DNA from: an uncultured Eubacteriales bacterium
GTDB lineage: Bacteria; Bacillota; Clostridia; Christensenellales; Borkfalkiaceae
Length of the DNA stretch: 9,648 nucleotides
Assembly (NCBI GenBank): GCA_902797515.1
Contig: CADBSX010000232.1
Location: 1 to 9,648, forward strand
Direction: 5' to 3'
Positions 1 to 6,873 of the stretch are shown here, piece after piece. The notes beneath the pieces were generated by a model. It saw only the letters and a program-made list of their open reading frames with translations. It was not told the DNA's origin and did no database searches. Position 1 is the first letter of the stretch, and every line of letters begins with the position of its first letter. Position numbers and translations under genes: made by a program.

Positions 1-2
1 CC

Positions 3-995
3 TTAAAAAAATAATTCGGCTATCTGTACGGCGTTAGTCGCCGCACCTTTTCTTATCTGATCCCCGCAACACCAAAGCGCGATTCCGTTTTCGTTCGCTA
101 TATCTCTTCTTATCCTGCCGACGAACACGAGATCCTGATCGCTCGTGAGTATCGGCATAGGATATAAGCCCTTTTCCGTATCGTCGTAAAGCCGACAGCC
201 TTTTTCAGCCGCTATCGCGTTCTTAACGGCGGCAAGGTCGAGTTTCTCTTCCGTATAGACCGTTACGGATATCGAGTGCGAACGGACTACCGGAACTCTC
301 ACGCACGTGCAGGTAACTTTGAGATCGGGAAGTCGCATTATCTTTCTGCCCTCGTTCTGCATTTTCATTTCTTCCGTCGTATAGCCGTTTTCGGTGAAAG
401 AGCCTATTTGCGGAATAACGTTCCCGATTATGCGATGCGGAAACACCTCGCTCTTTATCTCGCCGCCCTCGACCTGCGCGCGCATCTGCTCCGCGAGTTC
501 GACAGGACCGCCCGCGCCCGCGCCGCTCGTCGCCTGATAAGTCGATGCGACCATCGCGGTGATTTTCGAGAGTTTGTTTATCGCGTTCACGGCGACGAAA
601 GTTATTATCGTCGAACAGTTCGGATTCGCTATTATTCCCTTATGTCCGAACGCGTCTTTCGCGTTTATTTCGGGAACGATAAGAGGCACGTCGTCGTTTA
701 ATCTGAACGCCGACGAATTGTCGATAAAAAGCGCGCCCGCCTTCACTATATGCGGCGCGAATTTTTTCGCTAGGTCGTTCTTCGTCGCGCCGAGAACTAT
801 ATCGAGCCCGTCGAACGAGTTTTCCGTCGCTTCTTCAACTTCGATCTCTTTTCCCCGAAACGGAAGTTTATTGCCCGCGCTCCTCGCGCTCGCGAAAAGT
901 CTGAGTTTTCCGACGGGAAAATTCCGCTCCGCAAGGACTTTGAGCATTTCCCTGCCGACGGCGCCCGTCGCGCCCAAAATTCCTACGTTTTTCAT
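3..995 (-). CDS. asd: Aspartate-semialdehyde dehydrogenase (Asd), complete
   Basis: Catalyses NADPH-dependent reduction of L-aspartyl-4-phosphate to L-aspartate-4-semialdehyde, the step shared by threonine, methionine and lysine/diaminopimelate synthesis; cytosolic. Visible in the 330-residue product: an N-terminal dinucleotide-binding loop GATGAVG (residues 8-14), the active-site segment NPNCST with the nucleophilic Cys at 127, the STYQATSGAGAGG segment (151-163), and RVPVVRSHS (233-241) with the presumed catalytic His240. Length fits the family. I chose ATG at 995, not the in-frame TTG at 1007: the ATG has GAGGTG just upstream, and the protein then begins MKNVGILGATG, as in relatives. It is the last gene of hom-lysC-asd, 8 bp after lysC. 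The stop (TAA at 3-5) is inside the window, but the downstream terminator is not. Family assignment is secure; operon membership is inferred from spacing. Confidence 0.96.
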   Translation of the reverse strand: MKNVGILGATGAVGREMLKVLAERNFPVGKLRLFASARSAGNKLPFRGKEIEVEEATENSFDGLDIVLGATKNDLAKKFAPHIVKAGALFIDNSSAFRLNDDVPLIVPEINAKDAFGHKGIIANPNCSTIITFVAVNAINKLSKITAMVASTYQATSGAGAGGPVELAEQMRAQVEGGEIKSEVFPHRIIGNVIPQIGSFTENGYTTEEMKMQNEGRKIMRLPDLKVTCTCVRVPVVRSHSISVTVYTEEKLDLAAVKNAIAAEKGCRLYDDTEKGLYPMPILTSDQDLVFVGRIRRDIANENGIALWCCGDQIRKGAATNAVQIAELFF

Positions 996-999
996 AACA

Positions 1000-1005
1000 C
1001 ACCTC
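1000..1005 (-). promoter_or_regulatory. Ribosome binding site of asd, overlapping the lysC stop codon
   Basis: GAGGTG on the minus strand ends 4 bases before the asd ATG at 995 and overlaps the lysC TGA at 1004-1006. This decides the asd start in favour of ATG 995 over TTG 1007, which would lie upstream of the site. Ribosomes ending lysC would cover the asd initiation region, so the two genes are probably translationally coupled (inference). Confidence 0.75.
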
Positions 1006-2320
1006 AAATAAGCCTATACAATACGTTTATTGCTTTCGCGCAGTCCGCGTCTTTTACGCCGATGATTATCGAGAGTTCGTCCGCGCCCTGTTCCAACATC
1101 TTTATATTTATGCCGTTTTCGCCGAGAGAAGTGAATATCTTCCCCGCTATACCGACGTTATACGCGAGTTTTCTGCCGACTACCGCTATAAGACTGACTT
1201 CGCTTTCCGTCTTTACGGAATCGGGCGACGCTTTTTCTTCTATCCTCGTTATCAGTTCGTGGAATTTCTCTTTTAAAGAAGTTTCCGCGACGGTAACGGA
1301 AAAGGTGTCTATACTGCTCGAAACGAGTTCGACTTTCACGTTCATTTCCGCGAAAACTCCGAGGACGTCTTTCATAAAGCCGTAATTTTCCGACATGCCC
1401 GCCTTCATAAAAGTTATGACCGAAAAATTCTTTTTTCCCGAAATTCCCGTTACGAAATGCGTTTTTCTGTCCGCATCGTCCTCGTTGAAGGTTTCCATAA
1501 CGAGAGTTCCTTCCGCGAGAGGATCGTTCGTGTTTTTGATATATAGAGGGATATTTTTATCCCTCACGGGGAAAACGGCGTCCTCGTGCAGTACTTCCGC
1601 GCCCATGTAAGAGAGTTCGCGCAGTTCCGCGAAAGTGACCTTTTCTATCGGTCTCGGATCTTTCACTATCTTCGGATTTGCCGACAGTATTCCCGAAACG
1701 TCCGTCCAGTTTTCGTAAGCGTCCGCGCCTATCGCCGCCGCGACGAGAGAGCCCGTTATATCCGAGCCGCCGCGTGAAAAAGTCTTTATTTTCCCGTCGG
1801 GATCGGAGCCGTAAAAGCCGCCTATGACTATTTTTCGGTTTTCTTCCGCTTTTTCCGCTATCGACTTATAAGTCTTTTCCGTATCGACTTTTCCCGAATA
1901 GTCGAAAAACACGCAGTCGGCGGCATCGACGAAAGTATAGCCGAGATATTCCGCCATAAGCCGCGCGCAGAAATACTCGCCGCGCGAAACTATATAATCG
2001 GTGCTTATTTTCCCGCCGAGTTCGGCGCGAAAACGCGAAAATTCGGACTTTAAATCGAATTTTAAACCGCAGTATTCCTTTATTTCCTCAAATCTCTTCT
2101 CTATCTCGCCGATAATATCACCGTAAGGCGCGTTGTATTTTATATGCGCCCTCAAAACGTACAGAAGATCGGTGATCTTCGTATCTCCCGAAAACCTTTT
2201 CCCGGGGGCGGACACTATCACGGCGACGCGCGAAGGATCGCTCTTTATTATTTTTCCCGCTTTTTCAAACGCCGATCCGCTCGACACCGACGAGCCGCCG
2301 AATTTTACGGTTTTTATCAT
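1004..2320 (-). CDS. lysC: Aspartokinase (aspartate kinase) with two C-terminal ACT domains
   Basis: Phosphorylates L-aspartate at the beta-carboxyl with ATP, the first committed step of the aspartate amino-acid family. The 438-residue product starts with the kinase signature KFGGSSV (6-12), followed by VIVSAPGKR (34-42), then the substrate/ATP region FSRGGSDITGS (181-191) and NWTDVSGI (204-211). The C-terminal third has two ACT-like segments, near 298-348 and 375-425, which bind amino-acid effectors in this family. It resembles the monofunctional, single-polypeptide type of about 440-460 residues. I prefer ATG 2320 over ATG 2326 because GGAGG at 2328-2332 is 7 bases from the first and only 1 from the second. 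The alternative would add Met-Asn and overlap the hom stop as ATGA. Middle gene of hom-lysC-asd. Which effector it senses (lysine, threonine or both) cannot be read safely from sequence, so the symbol lysC is conventional. Confidence 0.94.
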   Translation of the reverse strand: MIKTVKFGGSSVSSGSAFEKAGKIIKSDPSRVAVIVSAPGKRFSGDTKITDLLYVLRAHIKYNAPYGDIIGEIEKRFEEIKEYCGLKFDLKSEFSRFRAELGGKISTDYIVSRGEYFCARLMAEYLGYTFVDAADCVFFDYSGKVDTEKTYKSIAEKAEENRKIVIGGFYGSDPDGKIKTFSRGGSDITGSLVAAAIGADAYENWTDVSGILSANPKIVKDPRPIEKVTFAELRELSYMGAEVLHEDAVFPVRDKNIPLYIKNTNDPLAEGTLVMETFNEDDADRKTHFVTGISGKKNFSVITFMKAGMSENYGFMKDVLGVFAEMNVKVELVSSSIDTFSVTVAETSLKEKFHELITRIEEKASPDSVKTESEVSLIAVVGRKLAYNVGIAGKIFTSLGENGINIKMLEQGADELSIIIGVKDADCAKAINVLYRLI

Positions 2321-2322
2321 AT

Positions 2323-3462
2323 TCATTCCTCCACGCCCGCGATAAACGCGTTTTTACCGAGCGTTTCTTCGTAAATTTTATGAATATCCGAAACGCTTAT
2401 CAGGTCGGTAAATATATACCTTTCGTTTTGCCTTTCCTCTTCCGTCGCGATATACGGGAAAACGGCGGGCGAACTCGTCCTTATATAATACTTTCTCTTT
2501 ATCCCGTCGTTTTTTACTTCAAAAACTTTCCGTCCGATATGCGAAAATCCCTCGCCTTCCGCGACGCCGACGACGTCCAGAGCGACCGTATCTCCCGTAG
2601 GATATTTGCCCGCGCCCTGACCGAAAAACGAAAGTCTGCCCGTGTTTTTGCCGATAAGCGTTATAAGATTTCCGTTTTCCGAAACGCGGGATTCCAAAGA
2701 CTCCGCTTTAACGAGAGTCGGTTCGACGAACGCCGAAACGCCGCCGATAAGGTCTTTCGCAAAGCCCTTATACCTTATCGAACGTCCTGTCTTTTCCTTT
2801 ATATAAGCCATATCTTTGAGAGAGACGGCTTTAAGGGAAAAGGTCGGAATATCTTCCGTCTTTATTATCTTTCCGAATCCCGCGGCGACGGAAAGAGCGA
2901 CTTTTCTCGCGACGTCGTATCCATCGACGTCGGCGGACGGATCTCTCTCCGCGTATCCGAGCGACTGCGCCGTTTTAAGGGCGTCCGAAAACGATATTCC
3001 CTTTCTTTCCATCGCGTCGAGTATATAATTCGTCGTGCCGTTCATTATTCCGCAGATTTCGGTTATTTCGTCGGTTTTCGCGCACCGCGAAAGATTGTGT
3101 ATCCACGGTATTCCGCCGCCCGCGCTCGCCCCGAAACGAACGGATACGCCGTTCTCTTCCGCGAGCGAAACGAGTTCGCCGAAGTACTCCGACATAAGGA
3201 ACTTATTCGAAGTGACGAAATGTTTTTTCGCTTTCAGAGTTTTCACGGCGAAAGTATGCGCAGGTTCGAGCCCGCCAATTGTTTCGACGACTATTTTTAT
3301 CTCTTCGTCGGAAATTATCTCGTCGAAGTCGTCCGTTATCCTGTCTTTTATTTCGGGGATTTCTCTTTTTTCGAGTATCTTTTTCACGGTGAAACCGCGC
3401 TCTTCCAGAATTTCACGCGTTCCCGAACCGACGACGCCGTGTCCTAAAATGGCTATTTTCAT
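2323..3462 (-). CDS. hom: Homoserine dehydrogenase, short form without a clear ACT domain
   Basis: Reduces aspartate-4-semialdehyde to L-homoserine with NAD(P)H, the branch point toward threonine and methionine. In the 379 residues: nucleotide-binding GHGVVGSG (7-14), TSNK (84-87, conserved Lys87), GASAGGGIP (111-119), GIMNGTTNYIL (138-148), and the family signature around 167-189 with Glu172, Asp183 and Lys187, spaced like the catalytic acids and lysine of characterised enzymes; GQGAGKYPTGDTVALD (281-296) closes the catalytic part. The usual Gram-positive form is about 430 residues with a C-terminal ACT domain. Here only about 78 residues follow the last catalytic motif, and I see no PGVL-type ACT signature. 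Start is ATG 3462 with AAAGGA 6 bases upstream. First gene of hom-lysC-asd; the TGA stop at 2323-2325 is within 3 bases of the lysC start. Function is sure; loss of effector control is inference. Confidence 0.95.
   Translation of the reverse strand: MKIAILGHGVVGSGTREILEERGFTVKKILEKREIPEIKDRITDDFDEIISDEEIKIVVETIGGLEPAHTFAVKTLKAKKHFVTSNKFLMSEYFGELVSLAEENGVSVRFGASAGGGIPWIHNLSRCAKTDEITEICGIMNGTTNYILDAMERKGISFSDALKTAQSLGYAERDPSADVDGYDVARKVALSVAAGFGKIIKTEDIPTFSLKAVSLKDMAYIKEKTGRSIRYKGFAKDLIGGVSAFVEPTLVKAESLESRVSENGNLITLIGKNTGRLSFFGQGAGKYPTGDTVALDVVGVAEGEGFSHIGRKVFEVKNDGIKRKYYIRTSSPAVFPYIATEEERQNERYIFTDLISVSDIHKIYEETLGKNAFIAGVEE
2328..2332 (-). promoter_or_regulatory. Ribosome binding site of lysC, inside the 3' end of hom
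   Basis: A full GGAGG on the minus strand lies within the last codons of hom. It stands 7 bases from the ATG at 2320 and 1 base from the ATG at 2326, so it supports the inner start. Confidence 0.75.
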
Positions 3463-3468
3463 TATTTT

Positions 3469-3474
3469 TCCTTT
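3469..3474 (-). promoter_or_regulatory. Ribosome binding site of hom
   Basis: AAAGGA on the minus strand is 6 bases from the hom ATG at 3462. It directly follows the innermost of the phased A/T tracts of the leader. Confidence 0.65.
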
Positions 3475-3500
3475 GTTTTTCGCAAAAAACGCTTGTTTTT
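3475..3500. repeat. Three alternating A/T tracts at exact 10-bp steps
   Basis: GTTTTT at 3475-3480, AAAAAC at 3485-3490 and GTTTTT at 3495-3500 are separated by 4-base spacers. The middle unit is the reverse complement of both flanks, so it could pair with either. Another run of five T lies at 3465-3469. At DNA level, helically phased A-tracts favour intrinsic curvature. In the hom leader RNA they allow two mutually exclusive but weak A-U-rich hairpins. The pattern is directly visible; its function is unknown. Confidence 0.5.
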
Positions 3501-3521
3501 AATTAGAGAATAGTGTATCAT
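3493..3521 (+). promoter_or_regulatory. Candidate sigma-A promoter for thrC-thrB
   Basis: On the plus strand: -35 TTGTTT (3493-3498), a 17-bp spacer, then -10 TATCAT (3516-3521). The start site would lie near 3528 and the leader would be about 29 nt. TATAGT at 3521-3526 is an alternative -10 with a poorer -35. The -10 shares bases 3516-3517 with the hom promoter's -10, so polymerase could hardly occupy both at once. Confidence 0.45.
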
Positions 3522-3540
3522 ATAGTAAAATAAAAATCAA
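3512..3540 (-). promoter_or_regulatory. Candidate sigma-A promoter for hom-lysC-asd
   Basis: Read on the minus strand: -35 TTGATT (3535-3540), a 17-bp spacer, then -10 TACACT (3512-3517) preceded by TGA, which fits an extended TGn -10. Four of six bases match the consensus in each box. The start site would fall near 3505, giving a leader of about 43 nt. Its -10 overlaps that of the opposing thrC candidate. Confidence 0.5.
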
Positions 3541-3556
3541 GCGGATTTAATAAAAA

Positions 3557-5038
3557 ATGTTATTTTTCAGTACGAGAAACGAAAATTTGCGCGCGGACGG
3601 AGCCGACGCGCTGCTTAACGGAATCGCATCCGACGGCGGTCTGTTCGTCCCCGAAGTTTTTCCGGAACTCGCTTTTAACTCGGATAAACTCGCGGAAACG
3701 AAAGACGGAGAGATTTCCGCGGCGATACTTTCCGCGTTCTTTTCGGACAGTCTTTTCAAGGGCGATAAATTCCCCGACGAAAAGTTTTCCGAACTCGTCA
3801 AAAAGGCTTACGGCGGAAAATTCGACGGCGGTGATTTCGCGCCCGTAAAAAAGGTCGGCGGGATATTCGTCACCGAACTTTTCCACGGTCCGACCTGCGC
3901 TTTCAAGGACGTCGCCCTGCAAATTCTTCCACGTCTTACCGTCGAGGCGAAAAGGGCAAAAGGAACGGACGACAAACTCTTTTTTCTCACCGCGACGAGC
4001 GGCGACACGGGCAGCGCGGCTCTCGAAGGCTTTTCGGGCGTCGAAGGCACGGAGGCGATCGTTTTCTATCCCGAACGCGGCACGAGCGAGATACAGAAAA
4101 GACAGATGGTCACGGCGAGCGGCGAAAACACTCGCGTTTACGCGGTAAAAGGAAACTTCGACGACGCGCAGAGAGGCGTGAAGGAAATTCTCGGAAAACT
4201 CGAAATGCCCGAAAAAGCGAGACTTTCAAGCGCGAATTCCATAAATATAGGACGGCTCGTTCCGCAGATTTCATACTATTTCAAGACTTACCGCGATCTT
4301 CTCGTCCGCGGCGAGATAAAGTACGGCGATAAAGTCGATTTTATAGTTCCGACGGGAAATTTCGGGGATATACTCGCGGGATTTTTCGCCGAAAAGGCGG
4401 GACTTCCGATCGGAAAACTCGTCTCGGCGTCGAACAGAAACAACGTCATCTCGGATTTTATCAGAACGGGCGTTTACGACGCGAAAAGACGGTTTTATCT
4501 TACTTATTCTCCGTCTATGGATATTCTCGTTTCTTCAAATCTCGAAAGACTGCTCTATATCGTCTGCGGCGACGAGAAATGCGCGAAATATATGTCCGAC
4601 CTTAAAAATTACGGAAAATACGCCGTTTCAAAGGAAGAACTTTCAAAAATAAGAGAGACTTTCTCGGCGGACTTCGCCACGGAAGAAGAAACTCTTACGG
4701 CGATAAAGAGAGTTTACGAAAAATACGGTTATCTCACGGACACTCACACCGCGGTCGCTTGGTCGGTTTATGAAAAAGTAAAAAATTCCCTCACAGGAAA
4801 AGCGGCGGTCGTTCTTGCCACGGCGTCGCCTTATAAATTTCCGACGAGTATTTTAAAGGCTTTCGGCGAAAAAGAGTCGGACGAAAGAGCGGCGACGGAA
4901 AAACTGTTCCGCCTGACGGGCGCGGACGTTCCTGCCCCGCTTAAAAACGTCTGGAATAAGCCGATATATCATAAAAAAGTTATAGAAAAGGAAGAAATGC
5001 TTTCCGTGGTTACGGAAGCGATAAGAGAAAGACTATGA
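3557..5038 (+). CDS. thrC: Threonine synthase (PLP-dependent)
   Basis: Converts O-phospho-L-homoserine and water to L-threonine and phosphate, the last pathway step. The 493-residue length matches the longer class of threonine synthase, as in E. coli and yeast, rather than the 350-residue Bacillus type. Visible: N-terminal STRNEN (5-10) and SDGGLFVPE (25-33); GPTCAFKD (111-118) with the presumed PLP-binding Lys117; phosphate-binding TSGDTGSAA (147-155); SANSINIGRL (225-234); PTGNFGD (265-271); SPSMDILVSSNLERL (318-332); DTHTAVAW (395-402). Start ATG 3557 has only a weak GGA-containing site about 12 bases upstream, but the N terminus aligns with family expectation and no better start is near. 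It leads a two-gene operon whose TGA overlaps the thrB ATG. Transcription probably starts from the divergent gap shared with hom. Confidence 0.95.
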   Translation: MLFFSTRNENLRADGADALLNGIASDGGLFVPEVFPELAFNSDKLAETKDGEISAAILSAFFSDSLFKGDKFPDEKFSELVKKAYGGKFDGGDFAPVKKVGGIFVTELFHGPTCAFKDVALQILPRLTVEAKRAKGTDDKLFFLTATSGDTGSAALEGFSGVEGTEAIVFYPERGTSEIQKRQMVTASGENTRVYAVKGNFDDAQRGVKEILGKLEMPEKARLSSANSINIGRLVPQISYYFKTYRDLLVRGEIKYGDKVDFIVPTGNFGDILAGFFAEKAGLPIGKLVSASNRNNVISDFIRTGVYDAKRRFYLTYSPSMDILVSSNLERLLYIVCGDEKCAKYMSDLKNYGKYAVSKEELSKIRETFSADFATEEETLTAIKRVYEKYGYLTDTHTAVAWSVYEKVKNSLTGKAAVVLATASPYKFPTSILKAFGEKESDERAATEKLFRLTGADVPAPLKNVWNKPIYHKKVIEKEEMLSVVTEAIRERL

Positions 5039-5907
5039 AAATAACCGTCAGATCCCCCGCCACTTCCGCCAACCTCGGTTCGGCTTTCGACTGCGCCGGA
5101 ATAGCCTTCGCGCTTTACAACGAACTTTCATTCGCGCTTTCCGAAAGAACGGAAATATCGGGCTGCGAGGAAAAGTATGCAAACGAGAACAATCTCGCCT
5201 GCTCGGCTTTTAAAGCGGTATGCGACAAAGTAAACGTAAAAACGGGCGTAAAAATAGAATTTTTAAAGACGGATATTCCGATAGCGAGAGGGCTCGGCTC
5301 GTCCGCGTCGCTTATAACGGCGGGCGCGGTAGCCGCGAACGCGCTTACGGGAAACACGCTCGGAAAAGACGAACTGCTTAAAATTTGCGCGATAACGGAA
5401 GGTCATCCCGACAACGTCGCGCCCGCCCTTTTCGGCGGTCTGTGCGTTTCTCTTCTCACCGAAGAAAAGGTCTTTTGCGTTTCGTCGAAACCGTCCGAAA
5501 AAATAAAGTTCACCGCCGTTATCCCCGATTTCGCGGTAAAGACGCAGGACGCGCGAAAGGCTCTGCCGTCGGGCGTTCCTTTCAAAGACGCGGTATTCAA
5601 CGTTTCGCGGGCGGCTCTCGCGTTAAAAGCGTTCGAGAACGGCGATACGGATATGATAAAAGCCGTCGCGGACGACAGACTGCACCAAAGGTACAGGACT
5701 CCGCTTTATAAAAACGCGGACGAAGTTATACGCCTCGCGTATTCCGTCGGCGCGGACTGCTATTTCGTCAGCGGCGCCGGACCGACGTTCGTCTTTATTT
5801 CGGAAAAAGATATTGCGGAAGAACTGAACGGAAAACTGTACGGCGTTAAAAACGGCTGGAAAGCGTTGTCGCTCGCTCCCGACTTTACGGGAACGAGCGT
5901 CGTATAA
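5035..5907 (+). CDS. thrB: Homoserine kinase (GHMP family)
   Basis: Phosphorylates L-homoserine to O-phospho-L-homoserine with ATP, feeding ThrC. The 290-residue product shows GHMP-kinase features in order: N-terminal SPATSANLGSAFD (7-19), the glycine/serine-rich ATP-binding loop PIARGLGSSAS (82-92), EGHPDN (122-127), DDRLHQRYRTPL (213-224), and C-terminal SGAGPT (246-251), which in this family shapes the active site. Length is normal. The ATG at 5035-5037 overlaps the thrC stop as ATGA with no strong Shine-Dalgarno, so translation is probably coupled to thrC. The TAA stop (5905-5907) lies inside the stem of the following terminator hairpin. The large context of threonine genes makes the assignment firm over other GHMP kinases such as mevalonate kinase. 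Confidence 0.95.
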   Translation: MKITVRSPATSANLGSAFDCAGIAFALYNELSFALSERTEISGCEEKYANENNLACSAFKAVCDKVNVKTGVKIEFLKTDIPIARGLGSSASLITAGAVAANALTGNTLGKDELLKICAITEGHPDNVAPALFGGLCVSLLTEEKVFCVSSKPSEKIKFTAVIPDFAVKTQDARKALPSGVPFKDAVFNVSRAALALKAFENGDTDMIKAVADDRLHQRYRTPLYKNADEVIRLAYSVGADCYFVSGAGPTFVFISEKDIAEELNGKLYGVKNGWKALSLAPDFTGTSVV

Positions 5908-5950
5908 GAAGCGCGGCGCGGAAAATTTCCGCACCGCGCTTCTTATAATT
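5903..5950. terminator. Bidirectional hairpin terminator between convergent thrB and the LysR gene
   Basis: The arm at 5903-5924 pairs with 5926-5947 around A5925, with one mismatch (C5917 against A5933). The stem contains AAGAAGCGCGG on one side and CCGCGCTTCTT on the other, with an A/T-rich tip. Each strand ends in a short T-rich run (TTCTTAT) rather than a classical U-tract, so it is weaker than a textbook terminator in poly-U terms though the stem is very strong. It sits exactly in the convergent gap and includes the thrB stop codon, ending 5 bp before the LysR gene's stop. Confidence 0.8.
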
Positions 5951-5952
5951 GC

Positions 5953-6852
5953 TCAACTGTATTGATTTTCGTCGAGCATTCTTATAAATTCCTTTATAAT
6001 GAACGGATAGTTATCGACGTCCTTCGATACGACGCTGCCTATATACCTCACGGGCGGCGCGGGCGAAACCTTTATCTCGAAGAGTTCCTTCTTTTCGAGT
6101 TGTTCGAGGATATACCGCCTCGGTATGCACGCTATCCCGAATCCGCTCTTCGCCATTTCGGTCAGGAGTTCGACGCTGCTCACCTCGAATTCCGGCGTTA
6201 CGTGAACGTCCATAGACTCGAAGAACGAATATATCTCCTTGCTCGAAACGGTGGACGTGTCAAGCATAAGTATAGGATTTTCGACGACTTCTTTCAGCGT
6301 TATTTCCTTACCGAACAGATCGGCATATTTTTCGGACGCGACGAAAATAACGTCCATTTCGCCCGTCTGCCCCGTAAGAATTATATCCTTGTCGTAAACG
6401 GGCAAATTCACGAAACCTATGTCCGCTCTGTTTTCTTTTACCGCGTCAACAGTCTCTTTCGTCGTCGCGTCTTTGAGCATAATTCTGACGTTAGGATACA
6501 TTTCGTGATACTTTTTGATATAACGCATCAGAAAGTGAGTTATAACGGAGTTCGCCGCGCTTATGCGGAGATTTCCCGTCACGGAATTCTTCATTTCCTT
6601 GAATTTAACTTCGGCGTTTTTGAGCATATTGAGCGCGTCCTGCACTATCTCGAACATCTGCTTGCCGCCCGTCTCGGTGAGAACGATACCTCTGCTCTTA
6701 CGGTCGAAAAGTTTGCCGCCGAGTTGCTCTTCGAGTTTTCTTATCGCCTGCGAGACCGCCGGTTGAGAAATGAACAGTTCTTCCGACGCCTTCGTCAGAT
6801 TTCCGTATTTCGCCACTATATAAAAAATTCTGTAAAGATCGAGATCCACCAT
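5953..6852 (-). CDS. LysR-family transcriptional regulator
   Basis: The 299-residue product has the standard LysR layout. Residues 1-60 form a winged helix-turn-helix with the characteristic LTKASEELFISQPAVSQAIR (19-38) and KLEEQLGGKLFDR (39-51). A linker helix spans about 62-90, and a periplasmic-binding-protein-like effector domain about 93-296 (GNLRISAANSV at 93-103, ADIGFVN at 143-149, SGFGIACIPRRY at 236-247). Such proteins bind DNA as tetramers and respond to a small metabolite. ATG 6852 is preceded by AAGGAG about 11 bases upstream (or GGAGAG at 9). It follows mnmE by 21 bp and is likely last in that operon; it is convergent with thrB across a terminator. The ligand and targets are not readable from sequence. 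Regulation of the neighbouring threonine genes is possible but unsupported, since the gene is not divergent from them. Confidence 0.92.
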   Translation of the reverse strand: MVDLDLYRIFYIVAKYGNLTKASEELFISQPAVSQAIRKLEEQLGGKLFDRKSRGIVLTETGGKQMFEIVQDALNMLKNAEVKFKEMKNSVTGNLRISAANSVITHFLMRYIKKYHEMYPNVRIMLKDATTKETVDAVKENRADIGFVNLPVYDKDIILTGQTGEMDVIFVASEKYADLFGKEITLKEVVENPILMLDTSTVSSKEIYSFFESMDVHVTPEFEVSSVELLTEMAKSGFGIACIPRRYILEQLEKKELFEIKVSPAPPVRYIGSVVSKDVDNYPFIIKEFIRMLDENQYS

Positions 6853-6873
6853 TTTACAAATCTCTCCTTTTTG

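Noticed and set aside
996..1007. TTG at 1007 as the asd start (adds four residues)
   Set aside because: It would lie upstream of the GAGGTG site, while ATG 995 is properly spaced and gives the usual N terminus.
1004..1606. Internal start in lysC for a separate beta subunit, as in some Bacillus aspartokinases (Met239 near 1606)
   Set aside because: The sequence before this ATG has no Shine-Dalgarno, and the protein resembles the single-polypeptide type.
2380..3447. A 355-codon open frame on the plus strand, antisense to nearly all of hom
   Set aside because: hom has all family motifs and a ribosome binding site. The opposite frame is open because the sense gene rarely uses TTA, CTA or TCA codons. 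The antisense translation is rich in Arg, Phe and Tyr with no recognisable motif.
3463..3556. A lysine riboswitch, T-box or peptide-attenuator leader before hom or thrC
   Set aside because: Only 94 bp separates the start codons, predicted leaders are about 43 and 29 nt, and there is no terminator hairpin or regulatory-codon-rich leader peptide.
3557..4050. Short minus-strand frames opposite the start of thrC
   Set aside because: They lack binding sites and lie over conserved thrC motifs in the sense frame.
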